The notes under the pieces: model-generated | Seen by the model: the letters and a program-made list of their open reading frames with translations, nothing else | Told to the model about the DNA's origin: nothing | Database searches by the model: none | Translations under genes and position numbers: made by a program | From: Rhizobacter sp. | GTDB taxonomy: Bacteria; Pseudomonadota; Gammaproteobacteria; Burkholderiales; Burkholderiaceae_C | Direction: 5' to 3' | Length of the DNA stretch: 16,913 nt | NCBI GenBank assembly: GCA_025359585.1 | Contig: JANYFX010000362.1 | Span: forward strand, 1 to 16,913 | In this document: positions 1 through 8,027 of the stretch, in pieces | How the letters are laid out: every line of letters starts with the position of its first letter | How positions within the stretch are numbered: the first letter of the stretch is position 1

Positions 1-509
1 TCGACATCGTCGCACCCAGCGACATGATGGACGGCCGAATCGCCGCGATACGCGCTGCGCTCGAATCAAAAAAGCTGATCCATACCCGCATCATGGCCTA
101 CAGCGCCAAGTACGCGAGCGCCTGCTACGGCCCGTTCCGCGACGCGGTCGGCTCGGCCGCGAACCTGGGCAAGGGCAACAAGAAGGTCTACCAGATGGAC
201 CCGGGCAACACCGACGAAGCGCTGCGCGAAGTGGCGCTCGACCTGGCCGAAGGCGCCGACATGGTGATGGTCAAACCCGGCATGCCCTACCTCGACATCG
301 TGCGGCGCGTGAAAGACGAGTTCAAGGTGCCGACCTTCGCCTACCAAGTGAGCGGCGAGTACGCGATGCTGAAGGCCGCGGCACAGAACGGCTGGCTCGA
401 CCACGACGCGGTGATGATGGAGGCCCTGCTCGCCTTCAAGCGCGCCGGCGCCGACGGGGTGCTGAGCTACTTCGCGCTAGAGGCCGCACGCCTGCTCAAG
501 GCTGGCTGA
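1..509 (+). CDS. hemB: Delta-aminolevulinic acid dehydratase (porphobilinogen synthase), 3' part
   Basis: HemB condenses two 5-aminolevulinate molecules to porphobilinogen in cytoplasmic haem and tetrapyrrole synthesis. The window opens inside the gene: the frame is open from base 3 and about 168 codons are visible up to TGA at 507-509, roughly the C-terminal half of a protein of about 330 residues. Both Schiff-base lysines of the family can be recognised: one in SAKYAS (codon 108-110, followed by CYGPFRDA) and one in MVKPGMPYLDI (codon 273-275). The MMDGR segment near the start is also a HemB hallmark. The gene is intact as far as seen. The CorA-type gene follows after 15 bases on the same strand, so the two may be cotranscribed. 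Identification is firm; the true start lies outside the window. Confidence 0.97.
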   Translation, partial: DIVAPSDMMDGRIAAIRAALESKKLIHTRIMAYSAKYASACYGPFRDAVGSAANLGKGNKKVYQMDPGNTDEALREVALDLAEGADMVMVKPGMPYLDIVRRVKDEFKVPTFAYQVSGEYAMLKAAAQNGWLDHDAVMMEALLAFKRAGADGVLSYFALEAARLLKAG

Positions 510-524
510 ACGAGCTGGCGGCCC

Positions 525-1622
525 ATGCGCATCTTCCACATCGACGGCGACCAGTTCACCGAGCTCGACGCCCTGCCCGACGAAGCGCCCGCCAGCGGCT
601 ACCTCTGGGTCGGCAGCGCGCGCCGTGAGTTCGAGGTCAACAGCGCGCTGCTGCAAGCCGCCCTCCAGCGCTGGACCGGCGGGCAGCTCGTCGACCTGCA
701 CATCTCCGACCTGCTGAACAACCAGCTGCCCTCGCACTTCGACTACACCTCGTGGTACGACCTGCTCGTGTTCCGGCGCCTGGCCGCCGGTGCCGGGTCG
801 GCGTCGATGTTCATCGACGACAACAAGGGCACGGTCAGCAGCGCACGCGCGGCGCTCGCCGCGATCGACACCAGCCCGGTCGGCTTCGCGGTGTTCGACC
901 GCGTGCTGCTGACCGTGCACCCGGCCGACTGCATGGTGCGCGAATACTTCGCGAACCGCCTGCCGCAGCAAAAGCCCGGCACCGAAGCGCGGGGCGGCGC
1001 CCGCATGCCACCGAGCCCGGCCGACCTGATGCTGCGCATGGTCAACCACATGGTCGACAGCTACCTGGAGCTGCGCCGCCTGCTGACCAAACGGCTCGAC
1101 TACCTGCAGCAGGAACTCTTCAACCCGCGCAGCAATTTCCACAGCTGGCGCACGCTGCTCGATTCGCGCAACACGCTGCACCTGCTGGAAGACACCTGCG
1201 AAGACCAGCGCGCCGCGATCACCGAATGGATCGACGCGCTCGACGAATGGCCGGACGAAACCGACAAGGCGGCCGGCCGCGAACGCGAGCTGCTGCGGGT
1301 GCGCTCGCGCGACGTGCTGGAGCACATCGAGCGTGTGCTGGTCCATGTGCGCCGGCTCGAATCGTCGGCCGAGAACGCGGTGCAGATGCACTTCGCGGCG
1401 CAGAGCCACCGCACCAGCGAGATCATGCGCACGCTGACCGTGTTGACCGCGATCTTCCTGCCGCTGAACCTGGTGACCGGCTTCTTCGGCATGAACTTCG
1501 AAGGCCTGCCCTTCATTCACAGCGCGCGTGGTTTCTGGTTCACCTTCGGCTTCATGCTGCTCGTCGGCATCGGCCTGAGCGTGTTCTTCTGGCGCAAACG
1601 TTACCTCGCGTCCTCGCGCTGA
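525..1622 (+). CDS. corA: CorA-family divalent-metal (Mg2+/Co2+ or related) transporter
   Basis: This is an inner-membrane channel-type metal transporter of 365 residues. It has a large N-terminal cytoplasmic domain rich in charged helices (about residues 1-295), with two membrane helices at the C-terminus (about 300-319 and 337-356). The signature GMN tripeptide is at residues 322-324 (bases 1488-1496), just after the first helix, and a basic tail follows the second helix. Length and topology match CorA/ZntB proteins, which work as homopentamers. GMN plus the C-terminal pair of helices places it in the superfamily, but the metal cannot be fixed from sequence; the loop after GMN (FEGLPFI) differs from the E. 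coli CorA type. The ATG at 525 has no strong ribosome-binding site. It sits 15 bases after hemB and converges on the patatin gene. Confidence 0.9.
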   Translation: MRIFHIDGDQFTELDALPDEAPASGYLWVGSARREFEVNSALLQAALQRWTGGQLVDLHISDLLNNQLPSHFDYTSWYDLLVFRRLAAGAGSASMFIDDNKGTVSSARAALAAIDTSPVGFAVFDRVLLTVHPADCMVREYFANRLPQQKPGTEARGGARMPPSPADLMLRMVNHMVDSYLELRRLLTKRLDYLQQELFNPRSNFHSWRTLLDSRNTLHLLEDTCEDQRAAITEWIDALDEWPDETDKAAGRERELLRVRSRDVLEHIERVLVHVRRLESSAENAVQMHFAAQSHRTSEIMRTLTVLTAIFLPLNLVTGFFGMNFEGLPFIHSARGFWFTFGFMLLVGIGLSVFFWRKRYLASSR

Positions 1623-1630
1623 AGCGCGGC

Positions 1631-1656
1631 GCCTGAGCCTGACTGCGGCTTCAGGG
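1631..1656. terminator. Possible bidirectional hairpin between the convergent corA and patatin genes
   Basis: CCTGAGCC at 1632-1639 can pair with GGC-T-TCAGG at 1647-1655 (one bulged T, 7-base loop). It lies in the 28-base gap between two convergent genes and overlaps the patatin stop codon. No T-run follows on either strand, so it is at best a weak intrinsic terminator, and the assignment rests on position. Confidence 0.3.
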
Positions 1657-3906
1657 CTGCCCGACGAAAAAGTACACCGACTGGTTGCGTCCGTCGCTGC
1701 GGCCATAGGCCAGGTAGACCGGCCCGATCGGCGTGTCGAACGCGAAGTACAAGGAGGCACCACGGTGCGAGGCCGCCGGGTTGCTGTTGCTCAGCGTGTC
1801 GCCGATGCGGCCTGCTTCGAGCGACACGCCCACACAGGCCCCGTCGAGCAGGCCCGGCGTGCTGACGCGGTAGTCGTAGACCGCCCGGCCGAACGCCATC
1901 TCGCGGCCGAGCAGTTCGCCGGTGCGGTAACCCGAGAGCTGCAGAAAGCCGCCGAGCGCGAACAGTTCGTAGCTGGGCAGATCGGCGCTGCCCAGGCTGC
2001 GTGCGGCGCGCAGGCCGAGCTGCAACGAATGGGCGTCGCGCGCCACAGCGGCGTTGAAACTGGCCGAGACCCGCGTGTAGTTGTCGGTCGCCCCGAGCTT
2101 CTGGCGCGACGCATAGACCTGCACGTCGCCCGCGTAACCTTCGCGCGGGAACCGCAGGTTGTCGAGCGTGTCGAGCCGGACGCGAGCCTCGACCGCGCCC
2201 ATCTCGGTCGGCGGCACGAAGAGCGACCCCGACACGAAACTGGTGTCGTTCAGCAGCTTCAGCCGGCCGCGCACGAACCCGACGCGGGCTTCGCCGTAGG
2301 TGCCCAGCGGCACGCCGAGGTCGACCCCCGCACCGTAGGTCGCGCGGCGGTAACGCGCGAGCCGCTGGCCATTCAGGTACAGGTCGAACGGGTCGCGTGC
2401 GGTCTCGGCGTGCAGCGCGAAGAACACCCGCTGCGCCGCCGTCAGCGGCTGGTAAAACTCGGTCGCGAGGCGGTCGTTGTGGCCGATCTGCAGGTCGTTG
2501 CGCCACTCGGCGCCGAGGCTGTTGAGCCAGGTCCAGCGGTGCGTTCCGACGAGCGTGAAGAACGAGTCGCCACTCAGGTCGGACGACATCCCGAGACCGA
2601 AGCGCAGGTAGTTCGGACCCCATGACTTTTCGGCCACGTCGGCGGTGAGCACGCGCCCGACCGCCGGGTCGTCGGAGAGCGAATAACTCACGCGCTCGAA
2701 AAAACCGCGGGCGTAGATGCGCTTCAGGTCTTCGTCGACGGTGGCGCGGTCGAAGTCGCGCCCGATCTCGGTGCGGATCGCGCTCGTGATGACCTCGGGG
2801 TTGACGATGCGCGTGCCCTTCACGCGCACCGCGTCGATGCGCGCCAGCTGCGGCGGCGGCTCGGCCACCCGGGCCGAGCTCCACTGGGCATAGGCCGGGG
2901 CGTCGATGGCATAACGTGACAATTGAGCGGTGAGCGCACGGGCCGCCGTTTCACCGAAGGCGGCGGCTTCGCCGAGACGGTCGAAGTCGGCCGTTTCCAC
3001 CGTGCCGAGGTCGGGGGTGATCAGCAGGTCGCGCGGGCCCAGCTCTTTCAGCGACTGGTTGACGTTGTTGGCCGTGAGGATGCGCGAGATCTGGTCCGAG
3101 ACCGTCAGGATCCCGCGGATCTCGGCGCGCTTGCGCAGCGGCGTGCCGATGTTGACCGCGATGACCACGTCGGCGCCGAGCGCGCGCGCCACGTCGACCG
3201 GCAGGTTGCGGCTCAGGCCGCCGTCGACGAGCAGCCGGCCATCGAGCTCGACCGGGTCGACCACCGCCGGGATCGCCATGCTCGCGCGCACCGCGACCGC
3301 CAGGCTGCCCTTATCGAGCACGACCATCTCCGAGGTGGTGAGATCGGTGGCCACGGCACGAAAGCGGATCGGCAGGCGGTCGAAATCGTCGACGCGCTGG
3401 CGTACCGTGAGCTGGCGCAGCACCGCTTCGATCGAGACCCCGGCGACCATGCCTTTCGGGAACGCCGTGCCCTTGGTGCTGATGCCGAACTCGGGGCCGA
3501 TGTAGTTGGTCGCGTCGTTGACCTTGTCGCGCAGCCGCGTCTCCGCGCGGTCGACATCACGAAACAACATCTGGGTGCGCAAGAGGCTCATCTCGCGCTC
3601 GATCTGCGCCAGCGGCATGCCGCTCGCATACGAGGCCGCGACGATGGCGCCGGCGCTGGTGCCGACGATCACGTCGACCGGCACGTGCAGCTCTTCCATC
3701 ACCTTCAGCACCCCGAGGTGCGCGCCGCCGCGCGCGCCGCCGCCCGACAGCACGAGGCCGATGCGCGGGCGCCCGAGCGGAGCCGCCGGCGCGCTGGCGG
3801 ACTGCGCCGCCGCCGTCTGAGCCACCGCGGTTTGCGGGGCGCCACAGAACAGCAGCAGGACCGCAGCGAGTGTGGTGCACAAGGCTGGGGTGAAAAGCAG
3901 TCTCAT
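1651..3906 (-). CDS. Patatin-like phospholipase with POTRA and outer-membrane barrel (type Vd autotransporter, PlpD-like)
   Basis: A 751-residue protein with a signal peptide (about residues 1-30, hydrophobic LAAVLLLFCGA). The patatin lipase domain (about 47-330) has the oxyanion loop SGGGARG at 54-60, the nucleophile motif GTSAG at 82-86 (Ser84) and the catalytic DGG at 228-230 (Asp228). A single POTRA-like segment (about 354-427) follows, then a BamA/surface-antigen-type barrel to the end. This order is that of type Vd (PlpD) proteins, lipases carried to the outer membrane or cell surface by their own barrel. The catalytic dyad is complete, so it should be active; the lipid substrate is unknown. 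The protein ends in Gln-Pro rather than the aromatic residue usual for outer-membrane proteins. The start codon overlaps the ybeY stop (ATGA), so it is probably translationally coupled as the last gene of phoH-ybeY. Confidence 0.93.
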   Translation of the reverse strand: MRLLFTPALCTTLAAVLLLFCGAPQTAVAQTAAAQSASAPAAPLGRPRIGLVLSGGGARGGAHLGVLKVMEELHVPVDVIVGTSAGAIVAASYASGMPLAQIEREMSLLRTQMLFRDVDRAETRLRDKVNDATNYIGPEFGISTKGTAFPKGMVAGVSIEAVLRQLTVRQRVDDFDRLPIRFRAVATDLTTSEMVVLDKGSLAVAVRASMAIPAVVDPVELDGRLLVDGGLSRNLPVDVARALGADVVIAVNIGTPLRKRAEIRGILTVSDQISRILTANNVNQSLKELGPRDLLITPDLGTVETADFDRLGEAAAFGETAARALTAQLSRYAIDAPAYAQWSSARVAEPPPQLARIDAVRVKGTRIVNPEVITSAIRTEIGRDFDRATVDEDLKRIYARGFFERVSYSLSDDPAVGRVLTADVAEKSWGPNYLRFGLGMSSDLSGDSFFTLVGTHRWTWLNSLGAEWRNDLQIGHNDRLATEFYQPLTAAQRVFFALHAETARDPFDLYLNGQRLARYRRATYGAGVDLGVPLGTYGEARVGFVRGRLKLLNDTSFVSGSLFVPPTEMGAVEARVRLDTLDNLRFPREGYAGDVQVYASRQKLGATDNYTRVSASFNAAVARDAHSLQLGLRAARSLGSADLPSYELFALGGFLQLSGYRTGELLGREMAFGRAVYDYRVSTPGLLDGACVGVSLEAGRIGDTLSNSNPAASHRGASLYFAFDTPIGPVYLAYGRSDGRNQSVYFFVGQP

Positions 3907-4352
3907 GGTGCGTACGGGTCGTCGAACCCGAGGGATTGCAGCAGTGCCGATTCACGCGCTTCCATCAAACGCGCTTCGGTCTCGTCTTCGTGGTCATGCC
4001 CTTGTGCATGCAGCGTGCCATGCACCAGCAGGTGGGCATAGTGGGCTTCGGGCGTGATGCGCTGCTCTTTTGCTTCACGCTGCACCACCGGCGCGCACAG
4101 CACCAGGTCGGCCACCACGACGGGCTCGTGGCTGTAGTCGAAGGTGAGCACGTTGGTCGCGTAGTCGCGCTGCCGATAGTCGCGGTTCAGCGCCTGGCCT
4201 TCTTCGGCGCCGACAATGCGCACCGTGATCTCGCCCGGCGCGTCGAGTGCCGCGCGGATCCAGCGGGCCACTTTGTGGCGCGGCAGCGCGGCGCGGTCGC
4301 TCTTGTCGGCGAACTGCAGCGACAGCGTGAGCGGCGGGCGCGGGTTTTTCAT
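3903..4352 (-). CDS. ybeY: Endoribonuclease YbeY (rRNA maturation factor)
   Basis: YbeY is a zinc-dependent single-strand endoribonuclease needed for 16S rRNA 3'-end maturation and 70S ribosome quality control. The protein is 149 residues, a normal length. The metal site is clear: HGTLHAQGHDH, with the three zinc ligands at His111, His115 and His121. The upstream NRDYRQRDYATNVLTF stretch is also typical of the family. The ATG at 4352 is preceded by an AGGGA ribosome-binding site that overlaps the phoH stop codon, 15 bases away. phoH-ybeY is a classic conserved pair. The 3' end overlaps the start of the patatin gene by four bases. Confidence 0.97.
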   Translation of the reverse strand: MKNPRPPLTLSLQFADKSDRAALPRHKVARWIRAALDAPGEITVRIVGAEEGQALNRDYRQRDYATNVLTFDYSHEPVVVADLVLCAPVVQREAKEQRITPEAHYAHLLVHGTLHAQGHDHEDETEARLMEARESALLQSLGFDDPYAP

Positions 4353-4367
4353 CGGCGTTGACAGTCC

Positions 4368-5303
4368 CTAGACCGGCCCGGGCCGCGCCGCGTCGTAGGC
4401 CTCGACGATGCGCGCGACCAGCGGGTGGCGCACCACGTCGGCCGAGGTGAAACGTGTGGTCGCGATGCCGCGCACCCGCTTCAGGATGCGCTCGGCGTCG
4501 ATCAGCCCACTCTCGGTGCCGCGCGGCAGATCGATCTGGCTCACGTCGCCGGTCACGACCGCCCGGGTGCCGAAGCCGATGCGCGTGAGGAACATCTTCA
4601 TCTGCTCGGCCGTCGTGTTCTGCGCTTCGTCGAGGATCACGAACGCGTGGTTCAGCGTGCGCCCGCGCATGAAGGCGAGCGGCGCGATCTCGAGCGTGCC
4701 TTTTTCGAGCGCCCTGTTGACCTTGTCCTGCCCCATCAGGTCGTAGAGCGCGTCGTAGAGCGGGCGCAGATAAGGATCGACTTTCTGCGCCAGGTCGCCG
4801 GGCAGAAAACCGAGGCGTTCGCCAGCTTCGACCGCCGGGCGCGTGAGGATGATGCGCTGCACCGTGCTGCGCTCCGGCGCATCGACAGCGCAGGCCACCG
4901 CGAGAAAGGTCTTGCCGGTGCCGGCCGGGCCGATGCCGAAGGTGATGTCGTGCGCGAGGATGTTGCGCAGGTAGGTGAGCTGGTTCGGCGTGCGGCCGGT
5001 GAGATCGGGCCGGCGCGTGCGCAGCGTCAGTTCGTGCGGCGCTTCGGCGCCGGTGGTGTCGGCCATCACGAGCTGCAACTGCTCGGCGCCTATGCTGCGT
5101 GCGGCCTGCTCGTACAAAGTCTGCAGCAAGGCCATCGCGCGCTCGGCGCGGGGCTTGGCGCCTTCGACCCGGAAGAACTCGTTGCGCCGCGAGATCGACA
5201 CGTCGAGCGCAGCTTCGATGCTGCGCAGGTTCTCGTCGAGGCTGCCGCACAAGTGGGCGATGCGCAGGTTGTCGGGCGGTTCGAAAGAATGGCGAAGGAT
5301 CAC
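4368..5303 (-). CDS. phoH: PhoH family ATPase (PhoH-like/YbeZ)
   Basis: A cytoplasmic P-loop ATPase of 311 residues, linked in the literature to RNA metabolism and usually found beside ybeY. Walker A is GPAGTGKT at 125-132 and Walker B is VILDEAQN at 222-229. The flanking conserved stretches (LTRPAVEAGERLGFLPGDL; VTGDVSQIDLP) match the family closely. An N-terminal KH-like region covers about residues 20-60. The start is taken as GTG at 5303, because the following MILRHSFEPPDN is the usual beginning of betaproteobacterial PhoH; the frame stays open upstream but no good start or ribosome-binding site is visible there. It is the first gene of the phoH-ybeY-patatin unit and divergent from the sensor kinase. 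miaB, a common upstream neighbour, is absent. Confidence 0.95.
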   Translation of the reverse strand: MILRHSFEPPDNLRIAHLCGSLDENLRSIEAALDVSISRRNEFFRVEGAKPRAERAMALLQTLYEQAARSIGAEQLQLVMADTTGAEAPHELTLRTRRPDLTGRTPNQLTYLRNILAHDITFGIGPAGTGKTFLAVACAVDAPERSTVQRIILTRPAVEAGERLGFLPGDLAQKVDPYLRPLYDALYDLMGQDKVNRALEKGTLEIAPLAFMRGRTLNHAFVILDEAQNTTAEQMKMFLTRIGFGTRAVVTGDVSQIDLPRGTESGLIDAERILKRVRGIATTRFTSADVVRHPLVARIVEAYDAARPGPV

Positions 5304-5407
5304 GGTTCTGGGCCGGCTCGATGGAGTGGCGGATTGTCGCAGCCCGAGTGTGGCGCAATCGTCGCAAACGAGCGCGCTGCCGGCCTCGCCGCCCGGCGCC
5401 CATCCGT

Positions 5408-5413
5408 CACAAT
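5408..5413 (+). promoter_or_regulatory. Possible -10 element (CACAAT) of the sensor-kinase gene
   Basis: CACAAT matches TATAAT at four of six positions and ends 8 bases before the ATG at 5422, in the 118-base divergent gap between phoH and the kinase. No convincing -35 hexamer and no Shine-Dalgarno sequence are visible. If used, transcription would begin within a few bases of the start codon. Weak evidence; nothing else was recognised in this gap. Confidence 0.25.
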
Positions 5414-5421
5414 CTTCGCCG

Positions 5422-7284
5422 ATGCCTGCTCAATTTTCTGCTCCGACGCTCGCGCGCACTTTGCGCCGCGCCTTCGCGTTGCTGGCGCTGGTCGCCGCCG
5501 GCGTCGGTCAGGCCGCGCCGGCATCGGTGCAGACGATCACGAGCGCGCTGGCCTCGGCCAGCAGCGCCGATCAATTCCCGGTAGACAACCCGGGCACCGA
5601 GGTTCAGCTGCCCGACGACTGGGACGACTCGCGCCCGCAGTACGAAGGCAGCGTGTGGTACCGCACCCGCTTCGACATCGCCGAGGGCGCCGATCCCAAC
5701 GCGTTGCTGGCCTTGTACGTCGAGCGCGTTTGCAGCAACCTCGAAGTGCGCCTGAACGGCCACCGCATCTTCAGCGGCGGGCGCATGAGCGAGCCGGTGA
5801 CGCGCAACTGCCTCTACCCGCAGCTCGTCACCCTGCCGGCCGCGCTGCTGCGCGAGCGTGGCAACGTGCTCGACCTGCAGGTGGCGGGCCACCCGCTGCA
5901 GCGGGTCACGTCGCGCCAGCGCGCGGCCGGCATCTCGGCGCTCAAGGTCGGCCCGCAGTCTGTGCTGGCCGCCGAACATGCACAGCGGCTGTTCTGGAAC
6001 ATCACCTCGGTGCAGATCGCCAGCATGGCGCTGATGGTGCTCGGGTGCGTGATGGTGGCACTCAGCTGGATGCAGCGGCGTGAGGCCTACCTCGGTTATT
6101 TCGGCTGGCTCTCGCTGGCCTGGGCGCTGATGTCCTTGCGCCTGTGGTGGCGCGACATGCCCTGGGACGACGGCGTCACCGAGTTCCTGTTCTGCACCGG
6201 TTTCGCGCCGGTGACGGCACTCGCCGTGCAGTACCTGCTGAGTTACGCCGACCTGCGCTCGCGCTGGATCGAGACCGCGCTCGCGGTGCAGTGGGTGCTG
6301 ATGCCGGTGACGCTGCTGCTGGCGGGCCCGAGCCGGCTGTTCACGATGGCGAGCATCTGGTACGTGCTGCTCGTCGCCGAGGTGTTCGGCACCGTCGGCC
6401 TGCACCTCTACATCACCTGGCGGCGCAAGCGCCACGAGTTCTGGCCGATGGCCTTGCTGCTGGGCGGTGCCGGAGCGATGGTGCTCACCGAACTGGCCAT
6501 ACAACACGAGCTGGCGGCGCTGCCGCGCATTCAGTGGCTGCACTTCGCCGTGCCCTTGTTGTTCGTCGGCATCGCGGCGCGTTTGCTGCAGGTCTTCGCG
6601 CGCTCGTTGCTGGCCGCCGAAGCGGGCCGCAGCACGCTCGAAGGCCGGGTCAAGGAGATCACCGCAGAGATCGAACAGAACTTCGCCCAGCTCGCTGAAA
6701 TGCGGGTCGAGCAGGTCACCGAAAAGGAGCGCAAGCGCATCGCCGCCGACCTGCACGACGACCTCGGCGCCAAGCTGCTGACGATCGTGCACACGAGCGA
6801 GAGCGAGCGCATTTCCACGCTCGCCCGCGAGGCGCTCGAAGAGATGCGCCTGTCGGTGCGCGGCCTCACCGGCAAGCCGATGCGCCTGGCCGACGCGCTG
6901 GCCGACTGGCGCGCCGAAACCGTGTCGCGCCTGGGCCAGGCCAACATCGAAGCCGACTGGCGCGGCCCGACCGAAGAGATCGACCAGCTGCTGCCGGCGC
7001 GCAGTTTTGTGCAGACCACCCGCATCCTGCGCGAATCGGTGAGCAACATCATCAAACACAGTGGCGCCTCGCACTGCAAGGTGCGCTGCGCGATCAGCGA
7101 GCACGAATTCGGCCTGCTGGTGCAAGACAACGGCAAGGGCATTCCGATGGAGCTCGACGGCAAACTCGACCGCGGCCACGGCATGTCGAGCATGAAACAC
7201 CGCGCCAAGCAGATGCAGGGCCAATGCCTGGTGGAGTCGGGCCCGGGCTATGGCACCGTGATCAGGCTCACGCTTCCGCTGTGA
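5422..7284 (+). CDS. Membrane sensor histidine kinase, NarL/DegS-type HisKA_3, with periplasmic domain and 7TM region
   Basis: A 620-residue sensor kinase. An N-terminal signal sequence (about 1-32, ending GQA) leads to a periplasmic beta-rich domain (about 40-185) that resembles the jelly-roll sugar-binding-like fold seen before 7TMR-DISM regions. About seven hydrophobic segments follow (190-392), then a helical linker, the DHp domain with phospho-acceptor His445 in LHDDLG, and an HATPase domain with N-box E538...N542, G1 box DNGKGIP at 569-575 and G2 GHGMSSM. All kinase motifs are intact. The frame is open back to 4975, but that part is antisense to phoH; the ATG at 5422 is chosen because the signal peptide begins there. 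The response regulator 86 bases downstream is the likely partner. The signal sensed is unknown. Confidence 0.9.
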   Translation: MPAQFSAPTLARTLRRAFALLALVAAGVGQAAPASVQTITSALASASSADQFPVDNPGTEVQLPDDWDDSRPQYEGSVWYRTRFDIAEGADPNALLALYVERVCSNLEVRLNGHRIFSGGRMSEPVTRNCLYPQLVTLPAALLRERGNVLDLQVAGHPLQRVTSRQRAAGISALKVGPQSVLAAEHAQRLFWNITSVQIASMALMVLGCVMVALSWMQRREAYLGYFGWLSLAWALMSLRLWWRDMPWDDGVTEFLFCTGFAPVTALAVQYLLSYADLRSRWIETALAVQWVLMPVTLLLAGPSRLFTMASIWYVLLVAEVFGTVGLHLYITWRRKRHEFWPMALLLGGAGAMVLTELAIQHELAALPRIQWLHFAVPLLFVGIAARLLQVFARSLLAAEAGRSTLEGRVKEITAEIEQNFAQLAEMRVEQVTEKERKRIAADLHDDLGAKLLTIVHTSESERISTLAREALEEMRLSVRGLTGKPMRLADALADWRAETVSRLGQANIEADWRGPTEEIDQLLPARSFVQTTRILRESVSNIIKHSGASHCKVRCAISEHEFGLLVQDNGKGIPMELDGKLDRGHGMSSMKHRAKQMQGQCLVESGPGYGTVIRLTLPL

Positions 7285-7336
7285 CGCCCCACCGTCGCCG
7301 GCCAGTGGCCGCGCCCGGACTGTTACGATGTTTTCG

Positions 7337-7352
7337 GGCGCGCGTTCGCGCC
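7337..7352 (+). other. Perfect 6-bp GC hairpin in the leader of the response regulator
   Basis: GGCGCG (7337-7342) and CGCGCC (7347-7352) form a perfect stem with a four-base CGTT loop, 18 bases before the ATG at 7371 and just upstream of a GAGG ribosome-binding site (7360-7363). A TACGAT hexamer at 7324-7329 could be a -10 element for a separate promoter, but no -35 is recognisable. The hairpin may tune translation or be chance in GC-rich DNA. Confidence 0.3.
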
Positions 7353-7370
7353 TGAAAGCGAGGCCCTCGC

Positions 7371-8027
7371 ATGAACAACATCCTGCTGCTCGAAGACCTG
7401 CCCGAGATCCGCACCTGGCTCAAGGGCCTGGTCAAGGGCGTGTTCCCCGATTCGCAAATCCACGAAGCCGCGCGGGTGCACGACGCACTCGGCCTGGTCG
7501 GCGCGGTGAAGTTCAACCTCGCGCTCGTCGACCTCGGCCTGCCCGACGGTTCGGGCGTCGATGTGGTGGCGGCGCTGCGCGAGCAGCAGCCCGAGTGCCA
7601 GTCGGTGGTGGTGACGATCCACGACGACGACGACCACCTCTTTCCCGCGCTGCAGGCCGGTGCCTTTGGCTACCTGCTGAAAGAGCAGGCGCGCGAACTG
7701 ATCGCCGAACAGTTGAAGCGCATGAGCGCTGGCGAACCACCGCTGTCGCCCTCGATCGCACGTCGCGTGATCTCGCACTTCGCGTCGCAAACCCAGCGCC
7801 AGGAGCGCCCGCAGAACATGCCGCACGTGGCGCTGACCGACCGCGAGAACGAAGTGCTGCTGCGCGTGGCCAAGGGCTACACGCTGCCCGAGATCGGCGT
7901 GCAGCTGAACCTGTCGCGCCACACGATCGCCGACTACGTGAAGCAGATCTACCGCAAGCTCAACGTGAGTTCACGCGCCGAAGCGGCTTTGGAAGCGCAG
8001 CGCCTCGGCCTGTTCCGCCGCGCATGA
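7371..8027 (+). CDS. NarL/LuxR-family response regulator
   Basis: A 218-residue transcription factor. The receiver domain (about 1-120) carries the acidic pair Glu8/Asp9, the phospho-acceptor Asp54 in LVDLGLPDGSG and the conserved Lys104 in GYLLKE. The C-terminal LuxR-type helix-turn-helix (about 155-213) shows LTDRENEVLLRVAKGYT...IGVQLNLSRHTIADYVKQIYRKL, the standard pattern of the family. Start ATG at 7371 has a GAGG ribosome-binding site 7 bases upstream. It follows the HisKA_3 kinase on the same strand, and kinases of that class usually pair with this regulator class, so they are very probably a cognate system; target genes are unknown. The TGA stop overlaps the ATG of ruvA as ATGA, so ruvA is likely translated by coupling from this gene. 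Confidence 0.95.
   Translation: MNNILLLEDLPEIRTWLKGLVKGVFPDSQIHEAARVHDALGLVGAVKFNLALVDLGLPDGSGVDVVAALREQQPECQSVVVTIHDDDDHLFPALQAGAFGYLLKEQARELIAEQLKRMSAGEPPLSPSIARRVISHFASQTQRQERPQNMPHVALTDRENEVLLRVAKGYTLPEIGVQLNLSRHTIADYVKQIYRKLNVSSRAEAALEAQRLGLFRRA

Noticed and set aside
477..1763. 428-codon open frame on the minus strand
   Set aside because: Antisense to corA; the composition is typical of a shadow frame, and the plus-strand protein has clear CorA motifs.
4975..5421. In-frame 5' extension of the sensor-kinase frame
   Set aside because: It overlaps phoH on the other strand, and the signal peptide begins at the ATG at 5422; the extension is Arg/Ser-rich shadow sequence.
5407..7224. 605-codon open frame on the minus strand
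   Set aside because: Antisense shadow of the sensor kinase; low-complexity His/Gln/Arg/Ala composition and no recognisable motif.
7328..8023. In-frame 5' extension of ruvA
   Set aside because: It runs over the response-regulator gene in another frame; RuvA family length and N-terminus (MIGRLTG) fit the ATG at 8024.
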